The notes beneath the pieces are model-generated. The model had not been told where the DNA came from. It did no database searches and worked only from the letters and a program-made list of their open reading frames with translations. Of a DNA stretch of 40,335 nt, positions 1 through 9,585 are shown piece by piece. A program made the translations under genes and the position numbers. The stretch spans positions 1-40,335 of the forward strand of contig MPUH01000680.1 of NCBI GenBank assembly GCA_001970955.1, given 5' to 3'. The DNA is from Stentor coeruleus. Taxonomy: Eukaryota > Ciliophora > Heterotrichea > Heterotrichida > Stentoridae. Every line of letters starts with the position of its first letter. Position 1 is the stretch's first letter.

Positions 1-18
1 AATCTAATCTAATCTAAT
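1..18. repeat. AATCT short tandem repeat at window edge
   Basis: The window opens with about three and a half copies of a 5-nt unit (AATCT). It directly abuts the open frame of the P5A ATPase fragment and puts an in-frame TAA at 10-12, so it does not look like native coding sequence of that gene. It may be a contig-end or assembly artefact, a microsatellite, or an intron end. It does not match the heterotrich telomere unit I remember (CCCTAACA), so I do not call it a telomere. Confidence 0.6.
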
Positions 19-321
19 ATGTATACATTTATAAAATTCTTATATTTTTATATAACAAGTTGGATTAGCGCTGTTAACTTTCTAATAAATTATCAAGGAG
101 AATCATTTACGAAACCATTTAAAAAGAACTCTGGCCTGGTCAAATGCTTGCAATTTTTATGATTTTCTTACTTGGCATGAGTTTTAAATTTTTCTTTTGG
201 TGAAGGGATTAATATTGCCCCATTTTCTGATTTCAGCGTAAGGTTTATTTACTTTCGAATTATATTGGCTGGGATTATGGTTTATGTATGGATATTAAGT
301 TCAGGAATTGAAAATATATAA
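13..321 (+). CDS. P5A-type P-type ATPase, C-terminal fragment (SPF1/ATP13A1-like), with two in-frame TGA
   Basis: This is the C-terminal end of an ER P5A ATPase, a family that dislocates mis-inserted transmembrane helices. In frame 1 the sequence reads a hydrophobic stretch, then NFLINYQGESFTKPFKKN, a second hydrophobic stretch, then GINIAPFSDFSVRF, a final hydrophobic segment, and a TAA at 319-321. The order matches the end of ATP13A1/Spf1: a membrane segment followed by NYxGxPF...xxN, then the last two membrane segments separated by a short loop ending in a Pro-x-x-F motif. Two TGA codons (160-162 and 178-180) lie in the predicted membrane segment between these motifs. No 15-16-nt GT-AG intron spans either one. 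Reading them as Trp gives a continuous protein. With the standard code the fragment would be a pseudogene. The start of the gene is outside the window or lost at the AATCT repeat. The stop lies 100 nt before the next gene. The family call rests on motif order remembered from the family, not on a search. Confidence 0.6.
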
Positions 322-421
322 AAGATTATGAAATATAGGGCTAGTTAGTGTAGTTTAAACTTTCTAGTAAAAATTGAGGTTATTGTAAATTTCGTTTAGC
401 CTTTAAGTGAATAGGCAATAA

Positions 422-2428
422 ATGGGTGGAGCAAATGGAAAACCACAAATTGAGTACATGCGTGAGGTGCCGAATACTAAAGTCAACGGATACAGCTCGA
501 TATACAGAAATCCAAACTCCAAGAACGATTTGCAATCAGATGCTCCATCTGGTGGGAAGACCTTATACGAAAACTTCATGATTGCTTACGAAAAGTATGG
601 CACTGTACGCTTCCTAGGGTCTCGTATGCATAAAAAAGACGGCTTTGGAGAGTTTCAATGGAAAATATACGCAGAAGTTAGAGAGGCATCTAAAAGGTTA
701 GGTTATGGACTTCATCAGATTGGTGCTGATGAGCCAGATGACGAAGGACATTCTTTTGTCGGGATTTATTCTAAAAACCGCTACGAGTGGCTTGTCGCAG
801 ATTTTGCCTGTATATCTCAAAACATAGTCTCAGTACCTCTTTATGATGTTCAACAAGCAGAAACAATTGAGCATATTGTTGGGCAGACTCAAATGAAAGT
901 GATTTTCTGCTCAGAAAAACTTACAACTAACCTTATCAAGCTGAAAAAGCAAGGAAAAATTGATAGTATTCGATATATAATCCAATTCGAAGCAGTAAAT
1001 GAACAGACAAAACAAGAAGCTGATGAGCAAAACTTGACCATGATTTCATTTGAAGGGCTCTGCAACTTAACAAAAGAAGGGGAAGACAAACCCCCAAGTC
1101 CAGATTCTTGGTTTACTATATGTTATACAAGTGGGACAACTGGAAAATCTAAAGGTGCAGTTATTACTCATAAGAATATGATCAGCATGATGGCTGGTAT
1201 GGCTGATTCTGGGTTTAAAAATATTGATTTTAATGATGTTCATTTATCATATCTGCCACTCGCCCATATGTTTGATCGAGCTGTATGTCATTTCCTTGCT
1301 GGTGTTGGTGGTGGCATAGGGTTCTTTTCTGGGGATATTATGAAACTAAAAGAAGATCTTGCTGAGCTTAAACCCACTTTATTTGTTTCAGTTCCTAGGC
1401 TTTATTGTAGGTTTTATGATACAATCAAACAAATGTTTGATGCAGCTACAGGGGCAAAAGGTGCGCTTATAAGAAGAGGTCTTAAAGCAAAATATGAAGA
1501 ATTCAATGAAACGGGAAAACTTACTAACAAATTCTGGGATGCACTAGTATTTAATAAAGTTAAAGCGGTGTTAGGAGGAAGAGTTAGGCTTATGGTCACT
1601 GGTTCAGCACCAATTGCCGCGGAAGTAATCAATTTCCTTAAGATTGTTTTTTCTTGTCCTATTGTTGAAGGGTATGGACAGACAGAAACTTGTGCTGGAA
1701 GCTTTGTCACTAGTAATTTGGATGGAGAAAGTGGCATGGTTGGTGGAGCAGTTACAACTATAGAATGTAGGCTTATGGAAGTACCTGATATGAATTATTT
1801 AAGCACTGATGTTGATGATCAAGGACGCCCAGCACCTCGTGGAGAAGTTTGCATTCGAGGGGACCCAATTTTTAAATCTTATTATAAAAACCCTGAACAA
1901 ACTGCTGAAGCTTTAGATGATGAAGGTTGGTTACATACTGGTGATATAGGCGTTATTCTAGCTCATAATAAAGCTCTTAAGCTCGTTGATCGAAAAAAAA
2001 ATTTCTTCAAACTTGCTCAAGGTGAATATGTGGCTTCTGAGAAAATTGAAATTGCTTATTCAAAAAGCTTTTATGTTAGTCAAATTTTTGTTTATGGAGA
2101 CTCTTTACAAAGCTATCTTATAGCCATTGTTGTGCCAGAAGAAATGTATATAAGAAAAGAGTGGGCCCATGAAAATGGTTATAATAAAGATTCATCATTT
2201 GCTGAGATGTGCAATGATCCAAAGCTCAAAGCTAAGATTATGGAAGATATGGCAAAATACGCTAAAGAAGAGAAGCTTTTAGGCTTTGAAGTGGTTAAAA
2301 AAATTGTTCTAGAGCCTATTGCGTGGACTGTTGATGATCTCTTAACACCAACTCAGAAGTTGATGAGGTTCCAGGCTAAAAAGAAGTATCAGTCTGTAAT
2401 TGAAGCTTTATACAAGGATCCACTTTAG
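422..2428 (+). CDS. ACSL: Long-chain acyl-CoA synthetase (ACSL family)
   Basis: This enzyme activates long-chain fatty acids to acyl-CoA through an acyl-adenylate, using ATP and CoA. At 668 aa it has the usual ACSL length. Motifs of the adenylate-forming superfamily are in order: the ATP-binding loop YTSGTTGKSKG (about residues 235-245), the EGYGQTE motif (416-422) that contacts AMP, GWLHTGD (502-508) with the ribose-binding Asp, and the ACSL signature around DRKKNFFKLAQGEYV (523-537). There is no clear N-terminal membrane anchor; a more hydrophobic Gly-rich stretch lies near residues 289-302. The ATG at 422 is the first in frame after a TAA-containing AT-rich leader. It ends in TAG. The C-terminus QAKKKYQSVIEALYKDPL is the usual end of eukaryotic ACSL. 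The gene is a single uninterrupted frame, 100 nt downstream of the ATPase stop on the same strand. The ACSL paralogue and substrate chain length cannot be told from sequence alone. Confidence 0.95.
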   Translation: MGGANGKPQIEYMREVPNTKVNGYSSIYRNPNSKNDLQSDAPSGGKTLYENFMIAYEKYGTVRFLGSRMHKKDGFGEFQWKIYAEVREASKRLGYGLHQIGADEPDDEGHSFVGIYSKNRYEWLVADFACISQNIVSVPLYDVQQAETIEHIVGQTQMKVIFCSEKLTTNLIKLKKQGKIDSIRYIIQFEAVNEQTKQEADEQNLTMISFEGLCNLTKEGEDKPPSPDSWFTICYTSGTTGKSKGAVITHKNMISMMAGMADSGFKNIDFNDVHLSYLPLAHMFDRAVCHFLAGVGGGIGFFSGDIMKLKEDLAELKPTLFVSVPRLYCRFYDTIKQMFDAATGAKGALIRRGLKAKYEEFNETGKLTNKFWDALVFNKVKAVLGGRVRLMVTGSAPIAAEVINFLKIVFSCPIVEGYGQTETCAGSFVTSNLDGESGMVGGAVTTIECRLMEVPDMNYLSTDVDDQGRPAPRGEVCIRGDPIFKSYYKNPEQTAEALDDEGWLHTGDIGVILAHNKALKLVDRKKNFFKLAQGEYVASEKIEIAYSKSFYVSQIFVYGDSLQSYLIAIVVPEEMYIRKEWAHENGYNKDSSFAEMCNDPKLKAKIMEDMAKYAKEEKLLGFEVVKKIVLEPIAWTVDDLLTPTQKLMRFQAKKKYQSVIEALYKDPL

Positions 2429-3338
2429 AACCTTAATAATTTAGAATATAGAGAAATGAATTGTTTTAGAAGAAAATCATGTATGGATACTAGAGGCTTG
2501 ACTCTAAAAGTTGATCATATAAAATAATGCTAAGGCTGCACTTTTATCTAGCATTGGAAATCTGATATCCAAGCTATTGATAGTTTTAATATTCGTTTTA
2601 TGAATACTGTTAATAGATCGTTGGGAATGAGAAATGAATAGATTGATTAAGATATTTTATTAGAAGTGAAATGAGAATTAATAGTAAAAATCTCAAGATA
2701 ATTAATGGCAAGTTAAAGATATTGATATTTATTCATATAATTAAATTGATCTTATTACCTATAAAAAATATAAATGAATTTGAATGTATATAAAGTTAGA
2801 AAATAAATGTATTATTTTAGAAGATATTTGCCAAAATGCTAAGAGCTAACACTCTTTACTAATAATTTTAATCATAAAATTTAATGAACAGTTAAGCACA
2901 AAATCTTATGATTTACCAATAATTTCATTTTTTTTTGGTATAAAACTAAAGATGAAACTGATATCATACATGCTTACTATCTAAACAAACAAAAATAATC
3001 AGTAAAGTACATAAGCGAATGAAGACATTTTCCCAAATAACCTTTTTATTAATCTTTAGACAATTATTCATTCAAATTTAATTCTTTTTGCCTATTATTC
3101 TCCTTATAATCTTAACTTAGCAATCATTTCCTACGCTTTAACTGCTAAAACTACAGTTATTAGAATATCATTTATTTATCAAACCTCCACCTAAGCAATT
3201 TTTACCATCTATTTAAAATATACCAAATATCCTTACAATACTTCAACACAAATTAATAAACCTTTTCTTATCCTAAAAATGCCTATATTAGTCGAACCTC
3301 ACTTTTTTGCCTACCTATTCTATTTAATTTTGAAATAA
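2429..3338. other. Intergenic spacer, AT-rich
   Basis: About 900 nt of AT-rich sequence lies between the ACSL stop and the next start. The last 300 nt before the coiled-coil gene become T/C-rich on the plus strand (runs such as CTTTTTGCC and CCTTTTCTTATCC), a composition also seen upstream of several other plus-strand genes here. I see no open frame with protein-like character on either strand and no RNA gene. Confidence 0.5.
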
Positions 3339-3848
3339 ATGAACATTTTTGGAAAAAAAGAAGACAACCTCATCGATGAGAGAATGCGACTAACAAAATT
3401 ATACCTTGACCAGCAAAAAGAAGAGAACTCTGAACTTCGTCGTGACTATAACAACCTTAAAGAACTAGCTTTACGCAACAAACTCATGCTTGACGATCTT
3501 CTTAAAAGTGTATCAGCAAATGAAAAGCTCATCAAATCAATTCGTGACCAAAACCAAGCTTTAGAAAGTATAATTTCAACTAATGACGAACTCATCCTAA
3601 AACTCGAAGACGAAATAAACCAGTTACGCGGGGTAAAAAACACGCTGATTCCAACTGATTTCTATTTAGGAAACACTCAAAACGAAGGTGTACAAGAAAT
3701 CCTAGACAAAATCTCTTCTGATGAAATTTTATGTTTCCGTGATGCTAATGGTGAACTCTGGCAGATAGGTAGAAAAGACCATATAGATGAAGAAAATGAA
3801 TGTAGTGCTTCAAAAATAGATGAAATAAACATAAGTATAAATTTATAA
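3339..3848 (+). CDS. Coiled-coil protein, unknown function
   Basis: This is a 169-aa protein I do not recognise. Residues about 10-95 are strongly charged and heptad-like (LYLDQQKEENSELRRDY, then NDELILKLEDEINQL) and predict a long coiled coil. Residues about 100-150 look like a small folded tail (ISSDEILCFRDANGELWQIG), and the end is acidic. There is no signal peptide or membrane segment. The ATG at 3339 is the first Met after a T/C-rich leader, and codon composition matches neighbouring genes. The stop at 3846-3848 is only 2 nt from the stop of the convergent transporter gene, so the two 3' UTRs must overlap. A structural role is a guess from the coiled coil only. Confidence 0.8.
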   Translation: MNIFGKKEDNLIDERMRLTKLYLDQQKEENSELRRDYNNLKELALRNKLMLDDLLKSVSANEKLIKSIRDQNQALESIISTNDELILKLEDEINQLRGVKNTLIPTDFYLGNTQNEGVQEILDKISSDEILCFRDANGELWQIGRKDHIDEENECSASKIDEINISINL

Positions 3849-3850
3849 TC

Positions 3851-5224
3851 CTATTCAAAACCAAATGTTTTACTAATATTTTCAGGTCCACCAATAAAAA
3901 CCATCCCTTTCTCTAAATCTTGACTTTTATTCGACCTTATAAGCGACTTATCAGCTTTTTTATTGGCAAAATACAAAGCAAAAGTACTAAAAATCCCTAA
4001 AACTCCTAAGCCAATAAAGAAAAAGGATGTATACAAATAGTTATTTGGTGATGAATAATTGTCTAATATACTTCCAATACATATAGGGAATATAACTAAT
4101 GCTAGATTATAACATGCTGTTTGTATACCAAAAGCTGTAGCTGAAGCTTGATGTGGGACTAAAAAAGGTACTGTTGACCATATAACCGCTGTGTATACTG
4201 AAAAACCAGTACCAAGTAATACCATACATAATATACTTAAAACAGGGCGATTTGAGTCTGGGATCATAGCAAAAAAACAATGGGTTAAAGTTATGCTAAA
4301 GCTTGAAAACATAATAAAATAAATCCTTTTACCGTATTTGTCTAAGAAAAAACCTATGATCGGGCATGAGAGACCTGAGATTATAAAAGTTATACTAATA
4401 ATTCTCCCTGATTCCACAACACTGTAGCCAAATCTTGACTGGAAATAACTTGAAGCAATGTTGTTGAAGCAATAAACATCTGAGTTTACAAGCCCACAGT
4501 TAAGACATAGCAGCCAAAATGATATTTTATAGTTTTTTATATCTTTTAAGGTTATTTTGTTTGAAGGGTTGCTTGGGGTGTTAGAAAATGAGTCTTCAGA
4601 TTTACGTTTTTTGTCTAGGAATGATAAGAATATGCCTGAGGTTAAAGATAAGAGACATATGAAAAAGCCAAAGAATAAGCTGAATTGTAAGGAGATTTGA
4701 GAAGCTAGTAAAGGGGTTGTAAGGTCATTTATTGCTGTTGAAAGACGATCGACACTTGCGATGATACTTAAGGATATAGAGAGCTGTTGTGAGGAGAACC
4801 ATTTTGTGATGGCGTTGAATTGAGAAACATTGATTGATTCGCCACCACAGCCATAAACTGCTCTGCCAACAATTGCTAATGGATAACTTTTTGCAGTAAC
4901 ACCTATAGCAAATATCCCTTGGCCTAAAGCTATAAAACTAGCGAAAATCAAATTTCCAACCTTATTCCCTATCTTATCAACAATAAATCCCCCAAATATT
5001 GGTAGGAAAATATTAGGAATCGAGTAGACTGAATAGAATAAATTATACTCCAAAGCTGATATATCAAGTCTCTAAATATCTTTTACAGACTCTAACTTGC
5101 TTTGAAGTACAGCAGGATTATCATATACAAAAAAATTCCCAACAGTCAGTAAACATGCTAGAACAAGGGCAAGATACCTAATGTTACTCCTTTTCAAATT
5201 ATTATTCTCCTGGTCATTTTCCAT
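3851..5224 (-). CDS. MFSD1: MFSD1-like major facilitator transporter, two exons
   Basis: This is a twelve-helix major facilitator protein of the MFSD1 type; MFSD1 in animals is a lysosomal dipeptide exporter. Exon 1 (5224-5087) encodes 46 aa ending NPAVLQSKLES, and exon 2 (5071-3851) continues RLDISALEYNLFYSVYSIPN. Joined across the 15-nt intron they give 452 aa. The joined stretch, helix 1 with YDNPAVLQ followed by YSVYSIPNIFLPIFGG in helix 2, is the signature layout of MFSD1. Without splicing, an in-frame TAG (5072-5074) interrupts the gene. I chose the ATG at 5222-5224 (MENDQENNN) because upstream in-frame codons contain no other ATG. The cytosolic loop after helix 6 is charged (DKKRKSEDSFSNTP), as is common in the superfamily. 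The C-terminal tail (residues after about 415) is hydrophilic. The stop is TAG, 2 nt from the stop of the opposing gene. Substrate is not determinable here. Confidence 0.9.
5072..5086 (-). other. 15-nt spliceosomal intron in the MFSD1-like gene
   Basis: On the minus strand the sequence GTAAAAGATATTTAG sits exactly between codons (phase 0), begins GT, ends AG and carries a stop codon in the reading frame. Removing it restores a continuous MFSD1 helix 1 to helix 2 sequence. Both flanking frames are in the same phase, so only the TAG is removed along with four codons. A 15-nt intron is diagnostic of heterotrich ciliates, whose introns are the shortest known. Confidence 0.9.
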
Positions 5225-6009
5225 ATTATCCCTAGATTTTTTTATTATTAAATATGAAATCAACTACAAACACTTTGGAAATATGTTTTTTATATTCAAC
5301 AACTCTTTACTATTTTGTAACTGTCTTCATTAAGCATGCTAATAGGGATGCACTTTCTTGCTTTCAATATTCTGATTTTAATTCTTCATATTGTGTTCTT
5401 TTTTGATATATTAAAAGATAAGATTATATAAGACTTATTCAATCATTAGTGTTTACAATATTGCAGCGCATTTTTGTGCAGTGACTTAAGATCTGGTATT
5501 GCATTTCTAGCACCTGAAATTGAGTTAGGGGGAAATGAATATTGGTATAGATGCTATAAGAGGGGAACTCATCTCACAATTTATAAAGTTTGTATAAATG
5601 GGTGTGATTATCATTAGCATTGACAACTTGGAGCTACCAAAGACTTATGAAAAATAACTCTCATTAATTTATAACTAATAACTTATCTACCCTAGACAAA
5701 TACTGCATTTAATAAATAAAATCTTATTCAAATCCTAATACCTATTAAATTTACCCCATTAATATTCATTTTTTATTACAAAAAAAATAAGCATCTATAA
5801 CTTATATATAAATCCTTTAATATTTAATACAAAATTAGCCTTCTTTATATATTTCAATATGATCCTAATCCAACCTTCTAATACACTATTCCTTATCTAA
5901 TTCCCAAACACCTCAATATCCAAAAAATATTCATTCGCACTTTACTTATATAAAACCTTTATCCAATTTCTAACTCTTAGCCTGTTATTTCTTAAAGATA
6001 ATTTAAAAA
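5225..6009. other. Intergenic spacer between divergent MFSD1-like and MORN genes
   Basis: This is a shared upstream region of about 785 nt. It is AT-rich overall, with a more GC-rich patch at about 5461-5640. In that patch one plus-strand frame stays open for about 50 codons (includes APEIELGGNEYWYRCYKRG) but has no ATG and no recognised homologue; it may be a gene remnant. The final 300 nt before the MORN gene are C/T-rich. No RNA gene was seen. Confidence 0.45.
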
Positions 6010-7137
6010 ATGGGTTCAAACTGTTCATGCTTACGCGGAGGAATAACCGAAGAAAAGCAACTGAAATTCGAGCAGCCTTGGCAAGGGTTATCCAAAGAAA
6101 TAAAATCCATGCAATCCCAGCCACAGCCCTCAACCGACACAAATTTACATCCAATAGTCACCTTACAATCCATCTTAAGAGGGTACATATTCCGTAAACA
6201 ACACAACCTTCTCTACAAATCAGAACCTTCCAAACCATCGATCCTTTTATCAAAACCTATAGAACTATCTACAAACAATCAAATCCCTACCGACATAATC
6301 AGAACTGAAGTTATAGAAATTCCTGAAAGCCTAGTCCCAGACTATAATACAACATCAACAAAAACTATTGAATATCACTTAGGTCCATATACTTGTCCTG
6401 ATACTTTTAATGATAATATATATAGAATTCGTAGAGGGCCTGTAATAATAGAAAATGGGGCAATTTATATTGGAGAGTGGAACAATGACAATCAACGCCA
6501 TGGCTATGGAATGCAACAATGGAATGATGGGTCAAAATATAATGGGATGTGGAAATATGATAAAGCTTCAGGAAAAGGCCGGCTAATTCATGCGGATGGG
6601 GATGTTTATGAAGGAGACTGGTATGATGATAAAGCACATGGATTTGGGGTTTATTTACATACTGATGGGGCAAGATATGAAGGGTATTGGGAAAATGATA
6701 AACAACAAGGACAGGGTGTTGAAACTTGGCCTGATGGGGCGAAATATGAAGGAAAGTATAAAAATGGGAAAAAAGAAGGCCATGGGAAGTTTTGTTGGGC
6801 TGATGGAAGCGTTTATATTGGGAATTTTGTTGATAATAATATTGAAGGACATGGAAAATATACTTGGAGCGATGGGAGGATTTTTGATGGGGATTGGAAA
6901 AATAACAAGATGGATGGAAAAGGGATTTTTAGTTGGAGTGATGGGAGAAGTTATAATGGGGAGTATTTTAATGATAAAAAACACGGGTTTGGGATTTTTA
7001 AGTGGCCTGATGGAAGGAGGTATGAAGGATTTTGGTCTGAAGGGAAACAACATGGGAAAGGGGTGTTTATTAGTGCTCAGGGGTTAAGTAAGGAAGGAGA
7101 GTGGGTTGAAGGAAAACGTGTTAAAATTAATAATTAA
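6010..7137 (+). CDS. MORN-repeat protein with IQ motif and N-terminal lipidation signal
   Basis: This 375-aa protein is built for attachment to a membrane or cytoskeleton. It begins [11 protein letters not shown]: Gly2 with Ser at position 6 fits N-myristoylation, and Cys5 and Cys7 fit palmitoylation. An IQ-like calmodulin-binding helix follows (about residues 52-65, [14 protein letters not shown]). From about residue 151 to the end there are nine full 23-residue MORN repeats (YEGxWxxxKxHGxGxxxxxDGxx) and a partial tenth. MORN proteins organise membrane-cytoskeleton contacts and, in ciliates and other protists, basal bodies and cortex. Together the three elements suggest a calcium-responsive cortical or ciliary protein; that is inference. 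The ATG at 6010 lies in an A-rich context (AAAAAAATGG), and choosing it preserves the lipidation signal. The gene ends in TAA. Open frames on the other strand and in frame 2 are shadows of the repeated Gly/Asp-rich codons. Confidence 0.92.
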   Translation: MGSNCSCLRGGITEEKQLKFEQPWQGLSKEIKSMQSQPQPSTDTNLHPIVTLQSILRGYIFRKQHNLLYKSEPSKPSILLSKPIELSTNNQIPTDIIRTEVIEIPESLVPDYNTTSTKTIEYHLGPYTCPDTFNDNIYRIRRGPVIIENGAIYIGEWNNDNQRHGYGMQQWNDGSKYNGMWKYDKASGKGRLIHADGDVYEGDWYDDKAHGFGVYLHTDGARYEGYWENDKQQGQGVETWPDGAKYEGKYKNGKKEGHGKFCWADGSVYIGNFVDNNIEGHGKYTWSDGRIFDGDWKNNKMDGKGIFSWSDGRSYNGEYFNDKKHGFGIFKWPDGRRYEGFWSEGKQHGKGVFISAQGLSKEGEWVEGKRVKINN

Positions 7138-7824
7138 ATTGGAAAGGTGAGATCAGATTTGATTAGGATTTTATATGTATTTAGTGAGGGTTTTTGAGTT
7201 TTAGGATTTTTGATAGAAAAAATTGACTAAGTTGTATATTTTACAGAGTATGTTTTTTTTTCCTTCAGAGTTCTTTACAATTTTTTAAATAAACTAAGTA
7301 TTTCTCCTTACTAAAATCTAAGCATCTAAAAACCTAAAGTATACAATAATCTAATTACATATAAAAACAAAGCCTAAAAACTCTACGTGAAATCTACCTC
7401 AATTCACATAAAAATCATTCATCTTGAAAACTCCAAAATTTTCACATCTTCTTTCATCTCTTTATAATTAATAATAAAAAAAATTCATGATAAACTCTTA
7501 ACCCTAGTTTGCGCATTATCCCATATAAAAATACTTAAAAACAGAAAAATACCTAAAAACTCCTACACTCAGAAATATCCGCATTATAATCAAACTCTGA
7601 CAAACAGCCTTCTTAAAAGCTCCTTACAGAAAAATATGCAAGATTCTATAAACATAAATAATATAAAACTAAGTAAGCATTTAACCTAAGAGTATATTTT
7701 ATTTTGAAAAATATCTGAATGCAAACTCAAAATACATTTTTATATTCTTCAATATCTATTTCATCACTTCCCTTTGAAAAAACTATAAATTTTCTCAATG
7801 CATCTTCCATAAACTAACTAATCA
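7138..7824. other. Intergenic spacer between convergent MORN and amidase genes
   Basis: About 690 nt of very AT-rich sequence separates the 3' ends of two genes. It shows strand asymmetry: the first part is G/T-rich and the rest C/A-rich. I see no protein-like frame, RNA gene or repeat. Confidence 0.45.
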
Positions 7825-9585
7825 TTAATCAACCTTAGCCAACTCATGAAACCCAAAGTGGTCTTGAATGATTTTCATAACCCTAAGTACCTTCTCATCC
7901 TGGTATGTGCTTCCAACAACCTGAACACAAACAGGAAGTCCTTCACTATTTTTCATATTCTCCTGAGCGACCTTGACAAAGCTATCCGTACTGAAATATT
8001 CATAACGATTTTCTCCTTTTTCAACTTTTTTAATAGGAACAACCCCTGCAGGGAAATCTAAAAGGTTCCAAAGAAGTGAATAAGAAAATGCATGAGCCAG
8101 TTTTACAGTAGTCTCATGATAAGGTGCTACAAGAGGCCATATTGGGCAAATAGCAACATCAAGCTTTAAACTTTGCCAATACTTATTAAACTCATATTTG
8201 AAATCATTGATTTCCTGTGCTAAAATACAGAATTCCTGATATGTGAGCTTTTTAGCAAAGGACATATGACGTGCTAATATTTTATATCCTGTGAGTTTTT
8301 TATATGCTTTTATGAGTTTTTCAGCAAAAAAAAGCCGGTTTTCGTAGTATGCTTTTTTGTATGTCCAAGCTGGATCTTCACCTTGTAACTCTTCCATCAT
8401 AAATGAGTTTCCAATTGCATATGTTGCTCTTATAAAAAGCTCTACAGCTTTAGGAACCATATCTGTACGCATTGGAATCAACTCATGTCCTGCTTGACTT
8501 AATGCAGCAACTGTGCTACGGATAGCTTTTTTAACTACTCCAGCACATTCAAAGACGTTGTTATAATCAAAGTACCCTATTTTTAATCTTTTAGTGCTTT
8601 CATATTCTGAATTGTTGAAAGATAAAGGAACTACCATATTATCTCGTTGCCATAAAGCTTCATCCCACCATGACTTTACAACTAGGACTAAATCTTCTAC
8701 ACATCTTCCTAAAGGTCCATAGCTTGCTTTTACAACAAGTTCTAAAGGTGTTATGCTTTTAGGATGTGTACCAACACATTCAGCACTCGTAATTCTCTTA
8801 CTTGAAGGTTTAAATCCATAAATCCCACAAAAAGCAGCAGGTATTCTAATACTTCCAGCAATATCACTACCTATAGCTAAAGGTGTAGCTCCAGCAGCAA
8901 CAAGTCCAGCATCACCTCCAGAACTTCCCCCAGGTGTCCTTTTTGGGTCCCATGGGTTTTCAGCTCTTCCATAAATATTGTTTATAGTCTCAAACCACAT
9001 CATAAGTTGCATAGCATTACCACGAACAAAAGGTATTGCCCCAGATTTACGAAGTTGGCTTATTAATATTGAATCTCCAGGGTCAGTAGTTTGACTTAAC
9101 CAAACTACACCACCAGAAGAATGGCAGGATTCTTGGAATATTTCATCTTTTATAGAGATAGGAACACCTTTTAATGGACCATTTGTCACTTCAGCAAGTC
9201 TGCTTATTGCATCTTCAAATGGCTCTTCAGCTGAAAGTTTGAATTTTCTACCTAGAGTATAGGCCCTTTCTATGTATGTATGGAGGACTTCTTCAGCAGT
9301 GATTTTTTCTGATTCGATATCTTTGACGATTTCAAAAGCTTTTAGGCTTAGGATGTATTTTTTTTTGCTTTCATCTGGAAGGTTTAAGATTGGTAAGACT
9401 TTCGAGAGCTTTTGGGTGTTTTTTTGGGCACCTTTAAGACGCATGCTTCTTGCTTTGTATCTTTGAACTGTATACTTGCCTGTACGATAGACGAGGTATA
9501 CTCCTGAGATGACCATAACTCCGTATTTTATTTGTTCTTTGATGTTCTCAATGACGTAAGCTTTGATTCTGTTTCGTATAGCCAT
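7825..9585 (-). CDS. Amidase-signature hydrolase, FAAH-like
   Basis: This is a 586-aa serine hydrolase of the amidase-signature family, closest in layout to fatty acid amide hydrolase, which cleaves N-acylethanolamines and other fatty amides. A hydrophobic segment near the N-terminus (about residues 21-33, YGVMVISGVYLVY) fits the single FAAH membrane anchor. The Ser-Ser-Lys triad is intact: Lys146 in GVPISIKDEI, Ser221 or Ser222 in PGGSSGG, and Ser245 in GSDIAGSIRIP. The spacings (75 and 24 residues) match those between K142, S217 and S241 of mammalian FAAH. Length also fits (579 aa in mammals). The ATG at 9583-9585 is followed directly by the basic/hydrophobic anchor region, and the stop is TAA. 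Other amidase-signature enzymes (glutamyl-tRNA amidotransferase A, fungal acetamidase) are less likely because of the anchor and the AFCGIYGFKPSS stretch. Orthology to FAAH itself is inference. Confidence 0.9.
   Translation of the reverse strand: MAIRNRIKAYVIENIKEQIKYGVMVISGVYLVYRTGKYTVQRYKARSMRLKGAQKNTQKLSKVLPILNLPDESKKKYILSLKAFEIVKDIESEKITAEEVLHTYIERAYTLGRKFKLSAEEPFEDAISRLAEVTNGPLKGVPISIKDEIFQESCHSSGGVVWLSQTTDPGDSILISQLRKSGAIPFVRGNAMQLMMWFETINNIYGRAENPWDPKRTPGGSSGGDAGLVAAGATPLAIGSDIAGSIRIPAAFCGIYGFKPSSKRITSAECVGTHPKSITPLELVVKASYGPLGRCVEDLVLVVKSWWDEALWQRDNMVVPLSFNNSEYESTKRLKIGYFDYNNVFECAGVVKKAIRSTVAALSQAGHELIPMRTDMVPKAVELFIRATYAIGNSFMMEELQGEDPAWTYKKAYYENRLFFAEKLIKAYKKLTGYKILARHMSFAKKLTYQEFCILAQEINDFKYEFNKYWQSLKLDVAICPIWPLVAPYHETTVKLAHAFSYSLLWNLLDFPAGVVPIKKVEKGENRYEYFSTDSFVKVAQENMKNSEGLPVCVQVVGSTYQDEKVLRVMKIIQDHFGFHELAKVD

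Noticed and set aside
1-18. AATCT repeats as a telomere
   Set aside because: The unit differs from the heterotrich telomere repeat I know, the tract is only 18 nt and it abuts a gene frame directly.
5461-5640. Short open plus-strand patch with protein-like composition between MFSD1 and MORN genes
   Set aside because: No start codon, no splice partner found and no family recognised; noted only as a possible remnant.
6590-7087. 165-codon frame overlapping the MORN gene on the same strand, and the 132- and 88-codon frames on the other strand
   Set aside because: They are shadows produced by the 69-nt periodic MORN codons; their translations are low-complexity repeats of the MORN array in other frames.
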